From: Lepas anatifera
Lineage: Eukaryota; Arthropoda; Thecostraca; Lepadidae
Direction of reading: 5' to 3'
DNA length: 64,000 bases
NCBI GenBank assembly: GCA_034440635.1
Contig: JAOTON010001526.1
Coordinates: 1,993,001-2,057,000 of the forward strand
Part shown: piece by piece, positions 58,310-64,000 of the stretch
How the letters are laid out: each line of letters starts with the position of its first letter
Numbering within the stretch: position 1 is the first letter of the stretch
The notes under the pieces: model-generated
What the model was told of the DNA's origin: nothing
Database searches by the model: none
The model's input: the letters and a program-made list of their open reading frames with translations, nothing else
Program-made: the position numbers and the translations under genes

Positions 58310-58701
58310 TACTCGCTTTGGCCAATTTTGGTCCATTTTCTTGAAAAAGACACTGTTTTTTTCCAGTTTGCTCATGTTGCCCCAATAAAAAGTTTATTAG
58401 ATCCGCCTTTGTCCAGTGACACCGCAATTCGGAACTTCTTAGCTCTCTATAACGATGAAGAAGTGGTTTGACAACAAATTGTATGAGGGAAATATGTTTT
58501 CCTCTGTCATGAGCTTTCAAATGAACCCATTTTCGACCCAATACAACGATTTTTGATTTTCACCAGTTTTGGGGGTTGGGGGACCACACCTCAAAGGATC
58601 GAATCCAAATTTTTCATGCTCATTATTAACTCAAAGGAGAATGTGGTGTCAACCGGCAAGCTTGCACAGACGAAAAAGTGGTATTTTGGGACACCCTAAT
58701 G
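58310..58701 (-). repeat. inverted copy of the 54751-55440 repeat
   Basis: On the minus strand it reads from GTCCCAAAATACCAC (near 58693) through CTGTGCAAGCTTGCC to TTTTTCAAGAAAATGGACC near 58330. The TTAA element lies directly beside it. Confidence 0.85.
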
Positions 58702-59159
58702 TAGCATGTTGGGCTTGACCTTTGCGCCTTTTGAACGTTTACCTGGTGAAATACGATACCGGTAAAAATTACTTTGGTGCGAATAGTGACCGACGGCTTT
58801 GGCGATGGCTATCATGGCCTTGTCCTAGGAATGTCTGAAATGTCTATTCTAGATATGTCATCATCTTTGTTTTACGATTATGTGCAATGGATTTAACTGG
58901 GTCATATAGGAGTGGCTGAGCAATATTAAATCTTAATGAAGAGCTATTAAATAACTTCACAGATTATCTGACAAAAACTGAAAGGGGGTATTACTGCGAC
59001 AGATACCCGAAATACTTCAAGGATAAATCGATGCCCAAGCTCGTCATGTCTACATAAAACAGCAGACTAGAATGATAGTAAATTGTTCTTAGCTGTGACT
59101 GATTTTTAGCATCCTAGAGCGAATTTGGGCGTTGCATGCACGCTGGAGGAGTCTTAAGG
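58702..59159. other. intergenic, nothing recognised
   Basis: No repeat or gene signal noted. Confidence 0.3.
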
Positions 59160-59240
59160 TGCTCCGATCTATTTTCCAGAGCCAGATGATCGTTCACACC
59201 TCAAATATGCTACTATGTACATTGGGCAAATTAATTGATG

Positions 59241-60020
59241 AATCGACCACAAAATTTTGAAAACCAGTCGGTAATGTTTTGCCCTATAGGCTTTCAAAGT
59301 CAGACATGTAGAATAAGATCGTCAATATCGCTTGCTCGGGTCAGTAAAAGTGCACTGAAGACCGAGTGGCGACGTCGCTATGCCCTACAATCTAGATATA
59401 AAGCTCAACACATACGAAGGTCAAATTCAAAACAAATATCACAGGTCAAGGTCATGCCAAATTTTTAGAGTCATTGAACATAGTGTTTCAGTCCAGTATA
59501 ATGCATATTATGGATTAACGTCGTGGTTAAAATTACTTAACGTTTGGGCCAATGTCACGGGTGGAGGAGAAACGGCAGGGTCAACCCCTATTTCACACTT
59601 GAAATCTCAACGTTTGCTGTAGGCCTAGTTATAGTGTACATTATGGGAAATGTGTATTATGATGGTCATAGGTATGGTCAAATGGTCATAGGTATTATGA
59701 CGTCATAGGTAAATGACCCTGAATAAACTTTACCCGAACGTTTCAAAGAACATTGAATGAGGCCATGAATGTAATCCGTTTTTGGTGTATTCGCATTTTG
59801 TTTTCCGCATTAGTGAAGCGTTTCCTAATAGGTTCCCAGCATGGCCCAGATTTGACATTAATAACCTCGTTTGACATCATTAATGATATTGAACTAGACC
59901 AATGAAATCTGGCTGTAATAAAGATAAGCATCGCCCCAGAAGAACTGGAGGAAGAGGGCACTTTAGGACCCGGCCTCGCTGCGCGTTGACACCAGACCCC
60001 TTTCCAATGCGTGTATCAGC
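59241..60020. mobile_element. diverged relative of the TTAA-flanked element
   Basis: Shares ordered blocks with copy 2: CTATAGGCTTTCAAAGTCAG, TGAAGACCGAGTGGCGACGT, ACAGGTCAAGGTCAT, CCCAGCATGG, and a doubled right terminus (GCTGCGCGTTGACACCAGAC then CCAATGCGTGTATCAG). The terminal TTAA words are lost. One TCAAGGTCA remains at 59446-59454. Confidence 0.72.
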
Positions 60021-60039
60021 ATTTGTCAATCCAATGGAT

Positions 60040-60520
60040 ATCTACACACCGCACCTACCAGGCGGGTTCCTTCTGCAGGATCGCAGCAGACGGCGATGGC
60101 TCCCTGCCTACCTGCAGCTCTTCCCGTGCTCCGCTGCTGCGATGTACCTTCACCGGTTACCTGCGGTGCCGTGCGGACAACCCACCGTTTTCCACCTCCC
60201 GCCCCCTTAATGGGCTCTTGTGTAATCCTATTAAGGTGTTGTGGGCATTTTCAGCTTCATTAATTCGCTGGCGATCCGGCGGGACTGCCAGCAGCCGTGG
60301 AGCCTTTGTGCCGAGTCCGCAGGGTGCCTGGCCGGCCAGAGCTGCCCCAGTAATTACCAACCAGGCCTCTGTCACCCGCGCCCGCCGCACTATTAAATTA
60401 AACTGTGAATTATTGATACAGTATAATTGAACTGATGAAGATACAGTGGTGGCGCAGCCGCCGCAGCCCGCTGCTGTGAGTCTGAGCCTGGGATTCTGCT
60501 GAGCTTGCGAAACGGTTGCC
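60040..60520. promoter_or_regulatory. candidate downstream enhancer
   Basis: GC-rich block alternating with homeodomain words: CCCTTAATGGG, TGTAATCCTATTAAGG, CTTCATTAATTCGC, CCAGTAATTACCAACC, GTGAATTATTGATAC. Repeat-free and motif-dense, 15 kb past the gene. Inference. Confidence 0.3.
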
Positions 60521-61645
60521 AACTGGCTGCTGAAGATCCTGCATGCCTTTGTCAAAACGTCTGTACATGTTTATGATGACGAAGAACATATTCAACGCCC
60601 TTCAGGGCAGTGTATGCACGATTCAACAGCGATATATTATCATCCATCATGTCCCCAGTAAGTTCACAGGGTGCTGGGGACGCTGAACTGGCCCTCGGAT
60701 CTGGACATCGGGTAATACCTGCATGGAACACCCGATTTACCAGATAAAGCACACGCTCCGAGCACCCCGCTTCATGAGGATAGCCTCATAGGATGACCGG
60801 TTACAGCATTGTTTCTGTAGCCGACCTGATGAAGGTGGAGAATATTTACGATTTCCATTTTGTCTTTCCTCCTGATTCATGTATAAGGCTGAGTTGCCAA
60901 AAGTATATAGAATAATCATAGTATTCCCGTAGTTTACCGAAAACATTATGTGAATAAAGCAATGAAAATGCGCATGACAGAATAGACACTTGACCTTGCA
61001 AGGTTAAAAGGACGACTGGGGCCATAGGACAACCACAGCTCAGTCCAGAAGTGGTGCCTTCTTGTCACATCACTGACCTCACCAGGGATGTTCCAAAGCG
61101 ATGCTCGGGTACACATCTGAATACATTATTGAATAATGCAATGTTGCAAACACAAGGTGACATTTGCACGAAGTAAAGTTGACCGTTAGGTAGGTACCCA
61201 ATCGCTGCCAAGCGCATTCCACTTTGTCATGAATGTTCTATAACTTATATTCTAACCCACGCCCCATCGGAGGTAGTTTGCGCCCTCACCCCGTGGTGGA
61301 GGGGTCGCATTGATCCCTAGCCAACTCCAAACTAAGGAAGTCAGAAACAAGTGGTTAGTTACAGCGTGTTGCTCGTCAACTAAACACAACGCTAGTACAT
61401 AATATTTTTACCTGAGCTCAATGTATGACATTGAGAGATCACATGTATGAACGAGGCATTCTGAAATCGCTTCAGGCATAGTCACAACACAATTTGCCCC
61501 AAAGTTTAGCAACGAAACAACACAGACGTGTGTTTTGGGACATTTTAAAATGTTTTGTACATGCAGAGATAAGCCTAAAATATTTATAGGCCCACAAATG
61601 ATTAATGTTGCCCAATATAGCCTGACAGGTTTCGGCTACCAGGAG
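60521..61645. other. intergenic, one repeat fragment
   Basis: 61255-61330 matches part of 48507-48580 (CTAACCCACGCCCCA plus CCTCACCCC-like words), so it is a fragment of the same transposon body. The rest is plain. Confidence 0.4.
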
Positions 61646-61647
61646 TA

Positions 61648-63289
61648 GGGGAAAGTGGGGGTCATGGACACCGTGGGCAAGACGGACACCCCCTGTTTGG
61701 GACGAACTGACAGTGTCACGACCGGTAAAAGCGTGTAATACGCTTCCTTTTAGCGCGCGTCGGTCGCAGAGCAACGTGGCGTCCGGTAAGCTCTCTAGGT
61801 TTTATACAATTTTCATAATAGTAAAAACTGCAACTCATGTGTTTTTTTCATAATCCAATTCGTAAGGTCATTGCATGGATGTTTCTATAGACACTTTATT
61901 GGTATTACGTAATATGGTTCTTCAAGATGTCACATTTTTTTCACCGCAATCGCTGCCTGTGGAATCGCAATGGCGTCCGATTCATATCCAAGTTTGTTTA
62001 GGAAGAGCAAAGTGGGGTAAGACGGACAATACATGTGGGGCAAGATGGACATGCTGTCCATGTTACCCTGCACAAGAGTATATTTAATTTTATATAATAT
62101 ACGCTTGAATAGATAAAGGCTGATGGTTGGGGGGGTGGGGACACAGGGCCCGAAATGCTGGAGAACATATAATTAAAGTGGGGGTCATCCAGGGGCAGGT
62201 GTACCCCTCAACCCTCAGCGCCCTCCGAAATTGTCACGGTACCCCCTGAGAGATCGATGGGCCCCCTAAAGTGCCGCTTTCCAACCCCTCCCCTCAGGAG
62301 CGGGGGAAGGGCGCTCTTAGCCCTGCGAGAGGATTTGGTGCCCACCTGATAGGTTTTGCGTTCCAAAAGTAGTACCCCCTGGTAGGTGCGCACCCAGGAT
62401 TTTTATTTGGGGGGGCGGGGCGGCTGACGAGAGGGGGCAACAGGCTGGTGGAGGGGGCGGCATTTTGCCTCAGGGGGCGCACTTGTTCACCCAAAGGGCG
62501 ACCAATTTTCGCATCGGGGGGGTTGAGAGCGGTGAATTGTTTCCTCCACAGACCTAGTGTAATTTTTTAGGGGGCGGCGTGTTGGGTGCGGGGCAGCAAA
62601 GTCAATGTAGGGTGCGACATATTGGGTGCAGGGGCGGCTGTCAGTGTAGCACTGCCTCTAAAAGTCAGGTAAAGGCTCATCCTTCCCCTCGATGGGCGCC
62701 TTCGGCGCTCCACATGGATGGGGGTGGCACTTTGGAGCCAAAGCATTTGGGGGTCCGGACCCGCTGCCTCCCCCTTGGGTGCGCTCCCGCCCCTGATCCG
62801 GAAGGCGCCCCCGGCAAGGTGCCCCCGGCCCCTGATCGGCGATCCTGGATCAACCTAGGCACAGTTCCACGACAGTCCTTGATATTTAAATCCTCTGTCA
62901 TTAAAAAATTCAGCAAAGGCATGGCCCCCTTTGACCCTTTGACGGGAAAAGTGAGGAAATGCCCCCTTCCCCGCGGCGGACGACAGTCGCCTAGTGGGTG
63001 GATGCAGATGAAAATCTTCAAGGCCTGGTTCGATCACTTTGTTCATTTTGTCCATCTTTCCCCATGGGGTGACCATGTTACCCCACTAGGTAGGGCGAAA
63101 TGGATTTTTGCTACTTTTTTTCTAAACTTTACGCAAATTTTGATATGATAATCACAGACACATAGCTGCTTGCACAGTGGTAGATAAATGTCTGAAGTAT
63201 GTCTAAAGCCAGAATAGGAACAAAAAAGCTCATTAAGTCATCGAAAACTCACACTATCGTTACGGTGCCCATGACCCCCCACTTTCCCC
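61648..63289. mobile_element. TA-flanked Tc1/mariner-like element with nested MITE DNA
   Basis: The left end GGGGAAAGTGGGGGTCATGG and right end (inward) GGGGAAAGTGGGGGGTCATG continue matching for about 10 more bases. TA lies at 61646-61647 and 63290-63291. Internal phrases GGGGTAAGACGGACA and GGGGCAAGATGGACATGC echo the terminus. This is the same design as 50997-52873, with a different sequence. Nested hAT-like DNA occupies about 62170-62860. No transposase. Confidence 0.8.
62170..62860. mobile_element. composite of hAT-like MITE fragments
   Basis: 62182-62382 resembles the MITE body at 52225. 62383-62795 has TAGGTGCGCACCCAGG and GGGTGCGCTCCCGCCCCTG ends and the CCACAGACCTAGTGT word, like 51485. 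The outer right end is near GATCCTGGATCAACC (about 62841). Target duplications could not be found, so the order of insertion is uncertain. Confidence 0.55.
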
Positions 63290-63360
63290 TACCTGCATAA
63301 GAAGCTGCACTATCAGTGGAACGGATTCCAGTGTCCTTGATTTTAATATATAGTTTCATG

Positions 63361-63880
63361 AGAAACGAATTCATGTCTGGCCGCTGACATTGACTGACCT
63401 TGAAAATTCAAAGGTCAACGACACAGTCAAGGGTCATGCTCGAGCTTGGTAACTAGTGTTAGCAGAATACGCAAAAAGATGCTACATTACATACATTGCT
63501 AGATTACACTGGTAGAGATTATTTAAGGAAGGTGACCTTGCTTTTTACTTTACATATAACTTCGGGCGGTGGGTGACCACTGACTAACAATTTTGAAAGG
63601 TATAGTAGCTTCGTGGGTGACTATCGGTTGTTTTAATATCTTTATATAATTGGGCGGCCCTAGGTCATTACGTTCTTTCGACAGGAAAATACAAAACATC
63701 TGACAATCACCACGGTAAGTGCTAAACTGAAAAATTTATTTAACACATCAGTCTCAAAAGCACATCATTTTCTCATTATATAACCGGGAACATTGACATG
63801 AAAATACTGAGGTCAATTGAGGCCACATGAGGTCAACGTCAAGTACCATACTTCAGAGATGAAGAACTATCACCAAAAAC
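63361..63880. repeat. AGGTCA/TGACCT-rich sequence at window end
   Basis: Contains repeated TGACCTTG, AAAGGTCAACG, GAGGTCAATTGAGG and GAGGTCAACGTCAAG words resembling the body of the TTAA-flanked elements. Termini are not recognised. The last 120 nt show nothing else. Confidence 0.5.
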
Positions 63881-64000
63881 ATGGAATCCAAACCCTGAGT
63901 TACAATCGAGTCCCTGACCAATTGATGTTCTAAGACGAAGTGTAGCGAGGAACAATGCTAGAACTTCGTGCAGTCCTCTGCGAATAGCCTTATATATTAA

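Noticed and set aside
61472..61774. Peptide HAFTGRDTVSS resembling a motif of multi-copy invertebrate proteins
   Set aside because: The next residues are encoded by the terminal repeat of the TA-flanked element and nothing else of the family follows, so it is probably coincidence.

Overview
The window is eukaryotic, and the only protein-coding gene I can support is the 3' half of a paired-class homeobox gene of the aristaless (al) type on the + strand. A 46-nt exon (996-1041) encodes homeodomain residues 32-46. The terminal exon (42635-43303) encodes homeodomain residues 47-60, an al-type continuation after the homeodomain, an 18-alanine tract and a C-terminal OAR motif. The wording just after the homeodomain (EKVGPQ-HPY-PY) is what I remember for arthropod aristaless, so I infer an arthropod or another protostome. 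The species cannot be named from the sequence. Long introns, few open frames and many diverse transposon relics fit a mid-sized to large invertebrate genome.

Layout: 1-995 is the end of an upstream intron. 1042-42634 is one intron of 41,593 bp, inserted in phase 0 between homeodomain residues 46 and 47. 43304 to about 44920 is the 3' UTR, with poly(A) signals at 44896 and 44943. From there to 64000 is intergenic, apart from one degraded transposon-type protein relic at 55751-56607.

The intron and downstream DNA mix two textures. The first is GC-rich islands with embedded homeodomain, Hox/Exd and E-box words (for example 4870-5095, 8430-9330, 10160-10500, 33365-33780, 36430-36860, 60040-60520), which are candidate cis-regulatory modules. 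The second is mobile and tandem DNA: a 2.45-kb hAT-type element with a perfect 8-bp target duplication (37641-40089); a swarm of 150-360 bp hAT-like MITEs whose ends read CAGTGGCGGATCC; two TA-flanked Tc1/mariner-like elements (50997-52873, 61648-63289) with other elements nested inside; TTAA-flanked elements (6353-7561, 57388-58291) loaded with AGGTCA nuclear-receptor half-sites; tRNA-derived SINEs; a 0.9-kb fold-back hairpin (3299-4212); and four large GC-rich minisatellites (15338-16082, 29295-30672, 31905-32370, 53350-54335).

The observations I rate highest are the size and content of the homeobox intron, the poly-alanine run, the TTAA element family carrying dense FTZ-F1/NR5A-like and DR1 sites next to a developmental gene, and the long transcribed hairpin. 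No similarity search was possible, so family names below homeobox level rest on terminal sequences, target duplications and memory.
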